DNA of 16,571 nt from JBCBSP01 sp964550935 (GCA_964550935.1 CAZKBB010000060.1:1-16571), one strand, 5' to 3'. Positions 1 through 7,985 are shown, numbered from the stretch's first letter. The notes: generated by a model from the letters alone, not told the origin. Translations and numbers: made by a program.

Positions 1-64
1 CCAGGATTCGAACCTGGGAATGGCGGTACCAAAAACCGCTGCCTTACCACTTGGCCACGCCCCA
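1..64 (-). tRNA. tRNA-Gln (anticodon TTG), 3' end cut by the window edge
   Basis: Read on the minus strand from position 64, the sequence folds as a tRNA: acceptor 5' strand TGGGGCG, D-arm GCC/GGC, anticodon stem GCGGT/ACCGC around the seven-base loop TTTTGGT, and a T-arm CCAGG-TTCGAAT-CCTGG. The anticodon is TTG, which reads Gln codons. The last T-arm base is position 1, so the 3' acceptor strand, discriminator base and any CCA lie outside the window. Confidence 0.93.
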
Positions 65-99
65 AGGCCGCACGGACCGCACCCGCGCGGGAGGCGGCT

Positions 100-127
100 A
101 GATAGCCGTTCGCCGAGCGGGATGCAA
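100..127 (-). promoter_or_regulatory. Possible promoter of tRNA-Gln
   Basis: On the minus strand TTGCAT (122-127) is followed after 16 bases by CTATCT (100-105). The -10 box lies 35 bases before the tRNA 5' end, leaving room for a short leader. The match to sigma-70 consensus is only partial, and placement by eye in GC-rich DNA is uncertain. Confidence 0.3.
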
Positions 128-201
128 CAAGCCCCCTGCACCCGGCGCGGAGACGGCGCGAAGGCGCTGCGTCGGCCTGCGTGCGAACCGCAAAAGGGCG
201 A

Positions 202-230
202 TTGCGCCGTGCGGTTCGGTTCTCTATAAG
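202..230 (+). promoter_or_regulatory. Likely promoter of tRNA-Pro
   Basis: TTGCGC (202-207) is followed after 16 bases by CTATAA (224-229), or after 17 bases by TATAAG. The box ends 14 bases before the tRNA 5' end at 244, a normal distance for a tRNA gene. The AT-rich -10 stands out from its GC-rich surroundings. It is the clearest sigma-70-type promoter in the window. Confidence 0.5.
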
Positions 231-243
231 CCGCGATCCGGTT

Positions 244-320
244 CGGAGCATAGCTCAGCCTGGTAGAGCACTGTCTTCGGGAGGCAGGGGTCGCAGGTTC
301 AAATCCTGCTGCTCCGACCA
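244..320 (+). tRNA. tRNA-Pro (anticodon CGG)
   Basis: Complete cloverleaf: acceptor CGGAGCA (244-250) pairs with TGCTCCG (310-316), then discriminator A and an encoded CCA (318-320). The D-arm is GCTC/GAGC. The anticodon stem CTGTC/GGCAG has one G-T pair and closes the loop TTCGGGA, giving anticodon CGG (Pro codon CCG). The T-arm is GCAGG-TTCAAAT-CCTGC. It is divergent from tRNA-Gln, with 179 bases between them that hold the two promoters and no other recognisable feature. Confidence 0.95.
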
Positions 321-354
321 TTTCCGCCGCGATCCCGACGCGGCCCCTCGACCC

Positions 355-382
355 CGGTTCCGTGCGCGCCCGCCCGGAACCG
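355..382 (+). terminator. Possible terminator hairpin after tRNA-Pro
   Basis: An eight-base perfect inverted repeat, CGGTTCCG (355-362) and CGGAACCG (375-382), surrounds a 12-base loop and starts 35 bases after the tRNA. There is no real T-run after it, only TTATCG, so it could be a weak or Rho-assisted terminator. Its right arm contains the GGAAC of the promoter candidate listed next, so one of the two readings may be chance. Confidence 0.3.
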
Positions 383-400
383 TTATCGAAAAGACACGTT
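376..400 (+). promoter_or_regulatory. EcfG-type stress promoter candidate upstream of sppA
   Basis: GGAAC (376-380), exactly 16 bases, then CGTT (397-400). This matches the promoter consensus GGAAC-N16/17-CGTT known for EcfG-family sigma factors, which run the general stress response of alphaproteobacteria. It would start transcription about 80 bases before sppA. One match to a nine-base pattern can occur by chance, so this is an inference. Confidence 0.35.
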
Positions 401-485
401 CGCGTGCTTTCCCGCACCGCCCCCGCGCCCTAATGTCAGGGCGAAGGGTCGGCGGCGCGCCGACGCGGATGACTTCGAGGGGATC

Positions 486-2279
486 ATGAAACAATTCTGG
501 ATCACATTTTTCGGCTCGATCGTGGGCGTCGTCATCGGGGCGATCCTTACCGTCGTGCTCATGGTCTTCCTCGTGGGGGCTCTGATCAGTTCGGCGATCC
601 AGTCCGCCGACCCGGCCTCCGACACGCTGCCCGCCGGGCCCATGGTCATCGAACTCGACCTGCGCGCGACGCGCCTCGACCAACCCGCCCTTTCACCTTT
701 CGCCTTCGCCGATCCCCTTTCCACGGTGGAGATCGTCACCGCGCTGCAGCGCGCCGAGGCCGATGGGCGGGTCCAGGGCGTGTTCCTGCGCGCAAATGAG
801 TTCGGCATGCCGCCTGGCCAGGCCGAGGAGATCCGCGCCGCGATGCAGGACTTCCGCGACAGCGGCAAGTTCGTCGTCGCGCACAGCCAGGACTTCTTCG
901 GATCAGGCGTGATCAACTATTTCGCCGTCGGGGCCTCGGACGCGCTCTGGCTGCAGCCCACGGGTTCCTTCTCCGCGGTGGGCTTGTCCACCGAAACGCT
1001 GTTTCTCGGCGGGTTTTTCGAGGAGATCGGCGCCGAACCGGAGTTCGCCCAGTTCTACGAGTATAAAAACACCGCCGACGTCTACACCGAGAGCACCTTC
1101 ACCGAGGCCCATCGCGAGGCGGTGAACGCCTATCTGGGCTCGATCTTCGACAACGCGTCCTCCGCTCTGGCGGCCGATCGCGAGATGGAGGCGGACGCGC
1201 TGCGCCAGACGCTCGTCTCGGGCCCCTATTCCGCCGAGGAGGCGGAGCAGGCCGGCCTCGTGGATCGTCTCGGCCAGGTCGCCGAGGCGCGCCAGGATGC
1301 GCTGGAGCGCGCCGGGGGCGGCGATGCGCGCATCGTCGAGATCGAGACGTACGCCCGCGCTCGACAGCCCGGACAACGAGGCCGCGGCGGCGCGACGATC
1401 GCGCTGATCGAAGGCCAGGGCCCCATCGCGACCGGCGAGGCCGAGCCTGGCTTCGGCGGCGGCGAGGTGATCGGCTCCGACACCATGGCCGCAGCGATTG
1501 ACGAGGCCGCCGGCGACGACTCCGTGCGGGCCATCGTGGTGCGCCTGGATACGCCGGGCGGCTCCGCGACGGCTTCCGATCAGATCTGGGATTCGATCAC
1601 TCGCGCGCAGGACACGGGCAAGCCGGTGGTCATCTCGATGGCGACGGTGTCGGCGTCCGGCGGCTACTACATCGCCGCGCCGGCCGATCTGATCTACGCC
1701 CATGAGACCACGCTCACCGGGTCGATCGGCGTGCTCGGCGGGAAGGTCGCGATCGACGGCGCGCTGAACCGGATCGGGCTCAACCTTGAAGCCGCGTCGG
1801 TCGGGGGCGAGTACGCCACCGCGCTGTCGGCGTCGCAAACCTGGACGGAGTCTCAGCGCGAGGCTTTCACCCGCCTGATGGAGGACACTTACGAGGACTT
1901 TACAGGCAAGGTCGCCGACGGTCGGGGCCTGCCTCTGTCGCGCGTGCAGGAAATCGCCCGCGGGCGGGTGTGGACCGGGGCCCAAGCGCTGGACCGTGGT
2001 CTGGTCGATCGGATCGGCGGCTTGCGCGATGCGGTCGAGGGCGCGGCCGAGCTGGCGGAGGTCGGTGAGGACGAGACGATCAATCTGCGTCGCTTCCCGC
2101 GCCGCCCCACGCCGGTGGAGGCGCTCCAGGCGCTGTTCGGCATATCGGCTGAAGGAGCTGCAGCGGCTGCGCGTCTCAATGCGCTGATGGAGACGCCGGA
2201 AATTCGTGCGCTGATCGAAGCGCGCGAGGCCTCCCGCGGCGGGGCGCGCACCTACGAGCCGGCGCGCCCGCCACGCTGA
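486..2279 (+). CDS. sppA: Signal peptide peptidase SppA, long (67K-type) form
   Basis: Inner-membrane serine protease of family S49 that degrades signal peptides after their release from secreted proteins. The 597 residues are close to E. coli SppA (618), with the tandem two-domain layout. One membrane anchor lies at about residues 8-37. The N-terminal S49 domain (about 50-280) carries the general-base lysine K194 in FYEYKNTADVY. The C-terminal domain (about 300-540) carries the nucleophile S391 in SASGGYY, matching E. coli K209 and S409. The start is supported by GAGGGG (477-482) four bases before the ATG. The gene ends six bases from the converging DUF3667 gene. A GGAAC-N16-CGTT motif upstream hints at stress control, which would suit an envelope protease. 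Both catalytic residues are present, so it should be active. Confidence 0.95.
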   Translation: MKQFWITFFGSIVGVVIGAILTVVLMVFLVGALISSAIQSADPASDTLPAGPMVIELDLRATRLDQPALSPFAFADPLSTVEIVTALQRAEADGRVQGVFLRANEFGMPPGQAEEIRAAMQDFRDSGKFVVAHSQDFFGSGVINYFAVGASDALWLQPTGSFSAVGLSTETLFLGGFFEEIGAEPEFAQFYEYKNTADVYTESTFTEAHREAVNAYLGSIFDNASSALAADREMEADALRQTLVSGPYSAEEAEQAGLVDRLGQVAEARQDALERAGGGDARIVEIETYARARQPGQRGRGGATIALIEGQGPIATGEAEPGFGGGEVIGSDTMAAAIDEAAGDDSVRAIVVRLDTPGGSATASDQIWDSITRAQDTGKPVVISMATVSASGGYYIAAPADLIYAHETTLTGSIGVLGGKVAIDGALNRIGLNLEAASVGGEYATALSASQTWTESQREAFTRLMEDTYEDFTGKVADGRGLPLSRVQEIARGRVWTGAQALDRGLVDRIGGLRDAVEGAAELAEVGEDETINLRRFPRRPTPVEALQALFGISAEGAAAAARLNALMETPEIRALIEAREASRGGARTYEPARPPR

Positions 2280-2285
2280 GGCCGG

Positions 2286-3569
2286 TCACACCGTCATGAT
2301 GCCGAGCATGAAGACCAGCGACAGGGCGAAGCTCAGCACGATCATGTAGAGAAAATCGAGGGTCAGCACGCGCAGCACGGATGTGATCCGTCCGCGGCAG
2401 TAGACCGTGCGCATCATCTTGTAGAGATAGAGGTTGGAGTAGACGAAAAGCGCAAGCATCACCCAGCCCGCGCCGATCAGCGGCGCCGCCGCCATGCCCA
2501 GCACCATCGCGATGAACAGCGCGGCTTGGAAATGCAGCGATACGATCAGGTGATCGTAGAAAAAGAAGCCGCGCCGCCAGACATAGACCAGCCCGAGTAA
2601 AAGCGCATAGACCGGAACCATCAAGAACATGACCCGCGGGGTCCAGGAGATGGACTCCTCAAGCCATTCCTGCGGGTCCTCGTTCACCTTCACGACCTGA
2701 TCGGCGAGATAGGCCCGCCACGATCGTGGGAGGATAGAATCAGATGTCCCGCCGAATTCTTCCGGCGCCAGCTGCCGGCGCACGCTGAAGCGGTCCATTC
2801 CCCCTTCCCCGGGCACGACGTCGACGCCGAACGAACCGTTCGCCTGCGCCTCGGCGATGGCGGCGCGAACCTCACGCTCCACGTCACGCGGCTGCGCGCC
2901 TCCATCGCCGGCCGCGCCGCCGGCCTCATTCGAGGAGGCGTCGCCGGGCGGGTCGCGCGCCGGCGCGTCGTCACCGGCTCCGCGTTCCTCGGACGCTTCG
3001 GCCTCGTCGGCTGCGCCGTTTGCGAGGATCGGGCCTAAGGCGCTGAGCGCGTCGCGGGCGCGCTCAGCCTCCTCCGCGGTGATTTCGCCGCTTTCCTGCG
3101 CGGCGTCGATCTCCGCGCGGGCTTCACTCAGGGACGCCGACGCAGCGCCGGGCGTACCGATATTCACCTCGCCAAACATGAACGGGACAAGCACGAACAG
3201 GAGCAGAGAGGCGAGAATGTAGAGCCGGAACGGGGGAATGAAGCGCGCGCGCTTGCCCGAGAGAAACTCCCGCGTCACCCGGCCGGGAAACACCATGAGC
3301 GCCGGTACGGTGCGCGCGAAGCGCCCGTCGAGCGCGAAGAGATTCTCAAGGCCCTCGCGGATCAGCTGCAGGACGGGGCGATGATAGCGATCATCGACCT
3401 GGCCGCATTGATGGCAGACCGGGCCGGTCAGCTCGGTGGCGCAGTTCGAGCACGTGCCCTCGAGCGTGTCAGGCTTGATCGCGGCGGGCCGCGAGGGACG
3501 CGTCTCGACCATGGCGGCCGCGGCGACATGCTCCGCCGCCGCGCCTGCGGCGTCATCCGCCTCCGTCAT
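2286..3569 (-). CDS. DUF3667 membrane protein with N-terminal zinc ribbon
   Basis: Resembles DUF3667 proteins, whose function is unknown. Residues 40-57 hold a zinc-ribbon pattern, C40-x2-C43 and C52-x2-CGQ, followed by the family-like stretch with FPGRVTREFLSGKRARF and a first membrane helix at about residues 113-132. Residues about 140-280 are a soluble stretch rich in Ala, Glu, Asp and Gly, probably disordered in part. The C-terminal 115 residues contain about four hydrophobic helices. At 427 residues it is longer than I expect for the family, mainly because of the central stretch. The ATG at 3569 has only a distant GGGGG upstream, so the start is uncertain. It begins 35 bases after oppA on the same strand with no terminator seen between, so it may share that transcript. 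Confidence 0.8.
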   Translation of the reverse strand: MTEADDAAGAAAEHVAAAAMVETRPSRPAAIKPDTLEGTCSNCATELTGPVCHQCGQVDDRYHRPVLQLIREGLENLFALDGRFARTVPALMVFPGRVTREFLSGKRARFIPPFRLYILASLLLFVLVPFMFGEVNIGTPGAASASLSEARAEIDAAQESGEITAEEAERARDALSALGPILANGAADEAEASEERGAGDDAPARDPPGDASSNEAGGAAGDGGAQPRDVEREVRAAIAEAQANGSFGVDVVPGEGGMDRFSVRRQLAPEEFGGTSDSILPRSWRAYLADQVVKVNEDPQEWLEESISWTPRVMFLMVPVYALLLGLVYVWRRGFFFYDHLIVSLHFQAALFIAMVLGMAAAPLIGAGWVMLALFVYSNLYLYKMMRTVYCRGRITSVLRVLTLDFLYMIVLSFALSLVFMLGIMTV

Positions 3570-3604
3570 GGTCGCTGACGCCCCCTGCGCTTAGAGCCTT
3601 TGCG

Positions 3605-5254
3605 TCATCCGTCTTGAGACACCGGCTCGGCCTCGCCGTTCTCGAGGTCGGCGAAGCACAGATACCGGGTGCGGTGGATATGGACGATATTGTCCTCCCA
3701 ACCGGTCACCTCGGGGTTCACCAGCGCCTTGTTCACATAGAACACGATCGGCATGTAGGGCTGATCGTCGAGCATGACCTGCTCGGCCTGCGCCAGCAGG
3801 GCGCCGCGCTGGACCGGATCGAGCGTGCGGTTGGCGCGGTCCACGAGCGTGTCGAATTCCTCGTTGCTCCAGCGCGGATAGTTCATCGGCACGGAGTCGC
3901 TCTCGGCGAGGAAGAGGAAGTTGTAGGCGTCGTTGTAGTCGCCGATCCAACCGCCGTCGCCGAGCTCGTAGTCGCCGGCGCGCAGGTTGGAGTAGTGGAT
4001 CTGCGTCTCCACCTGGGCGATCTCGACATCGACCCAGTCCGCGATCAGCTCCCAGTCCTGCTGAACAACCGGCGCCACGCGCGGGTTATCCCCTGTGGAG
4101 CGGAAGGTGTAATCAACCTCGAGCGGGTTGTCCGGGCCAAAGCCCGCCTCGCGCAGGAGATCGCGCGCCATCTCGCGGCGCTCCTCCACCGGCGTGTCGG
4201 CCCAGGAGGCGCGGGCCCCGCCGGGGTATTCGTTCACGCCGGGCGGCACGAAGGAGTAGGCCGGCGTCTGCCCCGTGATCAGGATCTCGTCGGCGATGAA
4301 GTCGCGGTCGATCGCCATGGACAGCGCGTTTCGCACCCGCGGATCGTCGAGCGGGGGCTCGGTGGTGTTCGCTGAGAAGTAGACGATGCCCAGATAGGGA
4401 TGGACCCGGACATAGTCGGGAACCTGCTCGCGCAGGAATTCGAGCTGCTGGCCGGCGAAGTCGGTGTTCAGGTCCAGCTCGCCGTTGCGCACGCGCCGCG
4501 CGGCGGAGTTCGCATCTACGGTCGGGTAGAAGAACACCTCGTCGACGCAGACATTTTCGTTATCGAAGAAGTTCTCGTTGCGCTCGACGTACACGAAGTC
4601 GTTCGCGCGCCATTCAACGAGCTTGTAGGGCCCGTTGACCTCGATGTTCTCCGGCTGAATCCACGCGTCGCCATGCTCCTCGACCACATGTTCGGGCACC
4701 GGGAAGGTGGTGTAGTGGGTAAGAAGGCCCGGCAGGTAGGGCGCTGGAAACTCCAGATCGATCTGCAGCGTACGCTCGTCGATTGCGGTGACGCCGAGCG
4801 CTTCAGGTTCAAGATCGCCGGTATTCACGCCGCGCGCGTTCTTGATCGGGAACAGAAGCGAGGCGTACTGGGCCAGAGTGGCCGGGGTGAGGATGCGGCG
4901 CATGCCGTACTCGAAGTCCTCGGCCGTGACCGGCTCGCCGTCGGACCATTGCGCCTCGCGCAAACTGAAGGTCCAGGTCAGCCCGTCCTCGGACACGTCG
5001 TAGTCCGTCGCCATGCCGAAGACCGGTTCGCCGGCGGCGTCCTCGGTGAACAGACCGATGAACATGTCGCCGATGATGTTGTTCTCCCACGTCCCGCTCG
5101 CCTTGTGGGGATCGAGCGAGAAGGGCTCGGCCGCGTTGCCGCGGTGGAGCACAACCGCGTCCGGATCAGCGTCTCCGGCGCCGCCGCAGGCGGCAAGCGT
5201 CAAGGTGGAGGCGCCGCAGATCAGGGCGGCGGCGATACGGGTCCAGCGTTTCAT
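3605..5254 (-). CDS. oppA: Oligopeptide ABC transporter substrate-binding lipoprotein (OppA-like)
   Basis: Periplasmic binding protein of the SBP_bac_5 (OppA/DppA) family, which captures peptides and delivers them to the OppBC permease. The chosen start gives 549 residues, close to E. coli OppA (543). It begins MKRWTRIAAALICG, with a lipobox LAAC and lipid-anchored C23. The start at 5254 has GGGAG about eight bases upstream; the open frame runs 48 codons further to 5398, but that part has no signal peptide and would hide the lipobox. Family features include DGLTWTFSLREAQWSDGEPV, the RVRNALSMAIDR segment and the AYSFVPPGVNEY segment. It lies on the same strand as oppB and oppC but is separated from them by an opposite-strand gene. 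Exact substrate (peptides, or murein peptides) cannot be told. Confidence 0.9.
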   Translation of the reverse strand: MKRWTRIAAALICGASTLTLAACGGAGDADPDAVVLHRGNAAEPFSLDPHKASGTWENNIIGDMFIGLFTEDAAGEPVFGMATDYDVSEDGLTWTFSLREAQWSDGEPVTAEDFEYGMRRILTPATLAQYASLLFPIKNARGVNTGDLEPEALGVTAIDERTLQIDLEFPAPYLPGLLTHYTTFPVPEHVVEEHGDAWIQPENIEVNGPYKLVEWRANDFVYVERNENFFDNENVCVDEVFFYPTVDANSAARRVRNGELDLNTDFAGQQLEFLREQVPDYVRVHPYLGIVYFSANTTEPPLDDPRVRNALSMAIDRDFIADEILITGQTPAYSFVPPGVNEYPGGARASWADTPVEERREMARDLLREAGFGPDNPLEVDYTFRSTGDNPRVAPVVQQDWELIADWVDVEIAQVETQIHYSNLRAGDYELGDGGWIGDYNDAYNFLFLAESDSVPMNYPRWSNEEFDTLVDRANRTLDPVQRGALLAQAEQVMLDDQPYMPIVFYVNKALVNPEVTGWEDNIVHIHRTRYLCFADLENGEAEPVSQDG

Positions 5255-5398
5255 CAGTGCTCCCATCGGATGTTCGAACGGTGCGCCCTGACGGCGCGGC
5301 GCGGTCCCGGCTTCCAGCGAACGGCGCGGGGTGGATCGACACGCGCAGTTTCCTAGAGGATAGTCCAGCGACGCAAGCAAAACTGGAACGACGCGCAC

Positions 5399-6010
5399 AT
5401 GTACGCCAGCCCTAAAGCTCTTCTCCTCGCCGGCGCCGGCGCGCTCGCGCTCGCCTCAGGCGCCGCCGCTCAGGACGCCGCGACCGACAGCGACGCAATC
5501 GACGGGCTGCTCGGCTGCCGCAGCCTGGAAGACCCGGCCGGGCGCCTGGCGTGCTTCGACCGGGAGACCGCCGCGCTCGCCGAGGCGGTGGACGCTGAAG
5601 AGGTTACGGTGGTTGAGACCGCGCGCATTCGTGCAGTCCAGCGCGACACGTTCGGCATCTCGATGCCCAGTCTTTCCGGTCTGGCCGGGATATTCTCAGG
5701 CTCCGGCGAGGACGCCGCGCCCGTCGTCGAATCCCTGCCCGAAGGCGGGGAAGCGGTGTTCCAGGGCGGGGACCTGGAAACCGTGCGCGGCGCGCCGGTC
5801 GATTCGGTGGAGTGGCTGCGCGGCAACAGGGTCCGCGTCGCGCTGGAGAACGGCCAGGTCTGGCTTCAAACCGACGACACGCGCGTCAGCCCGATCCGGC
5901 GCTCGCTGCGCGGCACGCTCACCGCCGAGATCGACAGGGGTGCGTTCGGCTCGTTCTTCATGGAGCTGAGCCATGACGGGCGGCGCTTCCGAGCCCGGCG
6001 GCTTCAGTAG
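5399..6010 (+). CDS. Secreted protein with paired cysteines, function unknown
   Basis: A 203-residue protein with a clear signal peptide (residues 1 to about 25, ending SGAAAQ), so probably periplasmic. Just after it, C40 and C52 sit in the pattern CRSLEDPAGRLACFDRE. This C-x11-C motif with RLxCFD or RLxCYD recurs in many small secreted proteobacterial proteins, including VasI/TagO-like ones, and may form a disulphide. The C-terminal 90 residues alternate charged and hydrophobic residues, suggesting beta strands (VEWLRGNRVRVALENGQVW and what follows), perhaps a small barrel. The ATG at 5399 has a weak GGAACG upstream. It lies between divergent oppA and convergent oppC. A role with the transporter is possible only by position. 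Confidence 0.75.
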   Translation: MYASPKALLLAGAGALALASGAAAQDAATDSDAIDGLLGCRSLEDPAGRLACFDRETAALAEAVDAEEVTVVETARIRAVQRDTFGISMPSLSGLAGIFSGSGEDAAPVVESLPEGGEAVFQGGDLETVRGAPVDSVEWLRGNRVRVALENGQVWLQTDDTRVSPIRRSLRGTLTAEIDRGAFGSFFMELSHDGRRFRARRLQ

Positions 6011-6034
6011 CGATCCGGCGATCGGCTGGGCGAG

Positions 6035-6176
6035 GCTAGCGAACCTTCGGATCGATCGCGTCTCACCCCGGGCCTTGGTAGACGCGAGCCGCTAGCGATC
6101 CTTCGGATCGATCGCGTCTCACCCCGGGCCTTGGTAGACGCGAGCCGCTAGCGATCCTTCGGATCGATCGCGTCTC
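6035..6176. repeat. 56-bp tandem repeat covering the 3' end of oppC, about 2.5 copies
   Basis: Two units identical over all 56 bases (6044-6099 and 6100-6155) are followed by the first 21 bases of a third (6156-6176), which is the native end of oppC. The eight bases before the first unit (GCTAGCGA, 6035-6042) also match the unit's end. Each unit carries the reverse complement of the last oppC codons, its stop codon and a hairpin. The repeat fills the gap between the convergent genes. Identity of the copies suggests a recent duplication or an assembly effect. There are no spacers, so it is not a CRISPR array. Confidence 0.95.
6056..6143 (-). terminator. Two repeated hairpins downstream of oppC
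   Basis: Within each full 56-bp unit TCGCGTCT pairs with AGACGCGA (6056-6063 with 6080-6087, and 6112-6119 with 6136-6143). The 16-base loop can extend the stem with ACC/GGT past one bulged C. The hairpins directly follow the oppC stop and face the end of the opposite gene. No T-run follows on either strand, so a role as bidirectional terminator or mRNA 3' protector is an inference. Confidence 0.35.
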
Positions 6177-7053
6177 GCAGGCCGTCGCCGATGAAGTTGA
6201 AGCAGAACAGCGTCAGCATCATGGTCAGCGCCGGAACGATCAGCGTCCAGGGCGCGACCTCCATGTCGCGTGCGCCGTTGGAGATCAGGTTGCCGAGCGA
6301 GGTCAGCGGCTCCTGAACGCCAAGGCCCAGGAAGGAGAGGAAGCTCTCCGCCAGAATCACGACCGGGATCGTCAGCGTGACGTAGACCACGACCGGTCCC
6401 AGCACGTTCGGCACGACGTGCCGGCGAATGATGGAGAGCTGCCCCACGCCGGCGGCCTGAGCGGCCTCGACGAACTCCATGCCCTTCAGGGCGATGGTCT
6501 GGCCGCGCACGATGCGCGCCATGGTCAGCCATTCCACCGCGCCGATCGCCACGAAGATCAAGATGATGTTTCGACCGAACACCACCATCAGGATGATCAC
6601 GAAGAAGATGAAGGGCAGCGAGTAGAGCACGTCGACGATGCGCATCATCACCTGATCGACGCGCCGGCCGATGAAGCCCGCGATCGCGCCCCAGGTCACC
6701 CCGATCGCCAGCGAAACCATGGTCGCCACGACGCCGACCATGAGCGACATGCGAAGCCCGACGAGGTTGCGCGCGAACAGGTCGCGCCCCTGCGCGTCGG
6801 TGCCGAAGACGTGCAGGTTCTCCCAGGTCGGCGGGATCTGGACGCGGTCGCGATAGATGAAGCTTGCGTCGTGCACCCAGATCAGCGGGCCGAGGAAGGC
6901 GAGCACCACGAGGATCGCGAGCAGGATCATCCCCCCGACCGCGGCCTTGTTGCGCAGAAGCCGCGTGCGCGCATCGTCCCAAAGCGAGCGGCCCTTCACC
7001 GATGCGTCCTGCATCAGCTGCGCCTTGTCGGTGGGCGTCGAGGTCAGGACCAT
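6148..7053 (-). CDS. oppC: Oligopeptide ABC transporter permease OppC
   Basis: Inner-membrane permease subunit of an Opp/Dpp-type peptide importer; pairs with OppB to form the channel. The 301 residues match OppC (E. coli 302). It has an N-terminal cytoplasmic stretch with a first helix (about 39-58), a periplasmic loop containing FGTDAQGRDLFAR, and about five further helices. The coupling (EAA) loop reads FVEAAQAAGVGQLSIIRRH and contacts the ATPase. It ends with the usual GDGLRDAIDPKDR. Its ATG overlaps the oppB stop by one base (TGATG), so the two are translationally coupled. The last codons and stop are copied in the downstream 56-bp repeat, which leaves this protein intact. No ATPase gene follows. 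Confidence 0.95.
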   Translation of the reverse strand: MVLTSTPTDKAQLMQDASVKGRSLWDDARTRLLRNKAAVGGMILLAILVVLAFLGPLIWVHDASFIYRDRVQIPPTWENLHVFGTDAQGRDLFARNLVGLRMSLMVGVVATMVSLAIGVTWGAIAGFIGRRVDQVMMRIVDVLYSLPFIFFVIILMVVFGRNIILIFVAIGAVEWLTMARIVRGQTIALKGMEFVEAAQAAGVGQLSIIRRHVVPNVLGPVVVYVTLTIPVVILAESFLSFLGLGVQEPLTSLGNLISNGARDMEVAPWTLIVPALTMMLTLFCFNFIGDGLRDAIDPKDR

Positions 7054-7985
7054 CAGTCGTACTTCACCTTCGGATTGAGCGCGGCGTAAAGCAGGTCCGC
7101 GATCAGATTGAGGATGATGATCAGGCTCGCGTAAAGGATCACGACGCCCATCACGACGGTGTAGTCGCGCTGCAGCGCGGCCTGGACGAATTGCCGCCCG
7201 ATGCCGGGCAGCTGGAAGACTTGCTCGATCACGATGGAGCCGGTCAGCAGCGCGGCCGAGGCCGGGCCGAGATAACTCACCAGCGGCAGGATCGCGCTGC
7301 GCAAGGCGTGCCGGAACAGGACGACCGGCCCCGACAGCCCCTTGGCGCGCGCGGTGCGGATGTAGTTCGACCGGATCACCTCGATCATCGAGGCGCGCAT
7401 GAGCCGGGAGATGATCGCAATTTGCGGCAAGGCGAGCGTCAGCACCGGCAGTACGAGGCGTTCAGGCGTCATACCTTGCCTGGGATCGAGCCCGCCGGAG
7501 GGAAGCCAGCCTAGATAGATGCCGAACACCAGCGCCAGGATCGGGCCGACCACGAAGGGCGGGATGACGATGCCCACGGTGGCGAACCCGACCACGGCGT
7601 AGTCGCCCGCGGTGTTCTGGCGCAGCGCCGCGATGGAGCCCAAGACGCCGCCCACCGCGAGCGCGAGCGAGATCGCAAGAAGACCGATCGTGGCGGAGAC
7701 GGGCAAACCCTCCGCAATGATGTCGGCGACGTCCTTGTCGCGGAATTTCAGCGAGGGGCCGAGATCGAACTGCGCAAGCCCAGCCAGATAGTCCACGTAC
7801 TGTTTCCAGACGGGCTGATCCATGCCGTAGGCCGCAAGGATGTTCTGACGGATCTCTTCCGGCATCGGGCGTTCGAGGTCGAACGGCCCGCCGGGCGCAA
7901 CGCGCATCATGAAGAACGCGACCGTGATGATCACCAGGATCGTCGGTATCGCGAACAGCACGCGCCGGATGACGTAGCCGTACAT
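7053..7985 (-). CDS. oppB: Oligopeptide ABC transporter permease OppB
   Basis: Second inner-membrane permease of the peptide importer. The 310 residues agree with OppB (E. coli 306). The N-terminal helix MYGYVIRRVLFAIPTILVII and the following RVAPGGPFD are typical. The coupling loop reads YIRTARAKGLSGPVVLFRH, and the last region contains QVFQLPGIGRQFVQAALQRD. About six membrane helices are visible. The ATG at 7985 follows GAGGGGG about three bases upstream, a strong ribosome site. A possible promoter lies 8022-8050. It is first in the oppB-oppC unit, and a possible small membrane-protein gene ends 75 bases before it. Confidence 0.95.
   Translation of the reverse strand: MYGYVIRRVLFAIPTILVIITVAFFMMRVAPGGPFDLERPMPEEIRQNILAAYGMDQPVWKQYVDYLAGLAQFDLGPSLKFRDKDVADIIAEGLPVSATIGLLAISLALAVGGVLGSIAALRQNTAGDYAVVGFATVGIVIPPFVVGPILALVFGIYLGWLPSGGLDPRQGMTPERLVLPVLTLALPQIAIISRLMRASMIEVIRSNYIRTARAKGLSGPVVLFRHALRSAILPLVSYLGPASAALLTGSIVIEQVFQLPGIGRQFVQAALQRDYTVVMGVVILYASLIIILNLIADLLYAALNPKVKYD

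Noticed and set aside
4400..5356. Long plus-strand open frame (318 codons) opposite oppA, with a second at 3614-4375
   Set aside because: Both are antisense to a strongly supported oppA. Long open frames on the opposite strand are common in high-GC genes, and their translations look like no known protein.
5255..5398. Upstream extension of oppA by 48 codons
   Set aside because: The extension has no signal-peptide character and would bury the lipobox; the ATG at 5254 has a good ribosome site, so these bases are treated as the divergent promoter region.
6035..6176. CRISPR-like array
   Set aside because: The units are joined head to tail with no unique spacers and copy part of oppC, so this is a simple tandem duplication.
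6119..6982. Minus-strand open frame of 287 codons overlapping oppC in another frame
   Set aside because: It lies within oppC, whose family motifs are clear, and its translation is Arg/His-rich low complexity typical of a shifted reading of GC-rich DNA.
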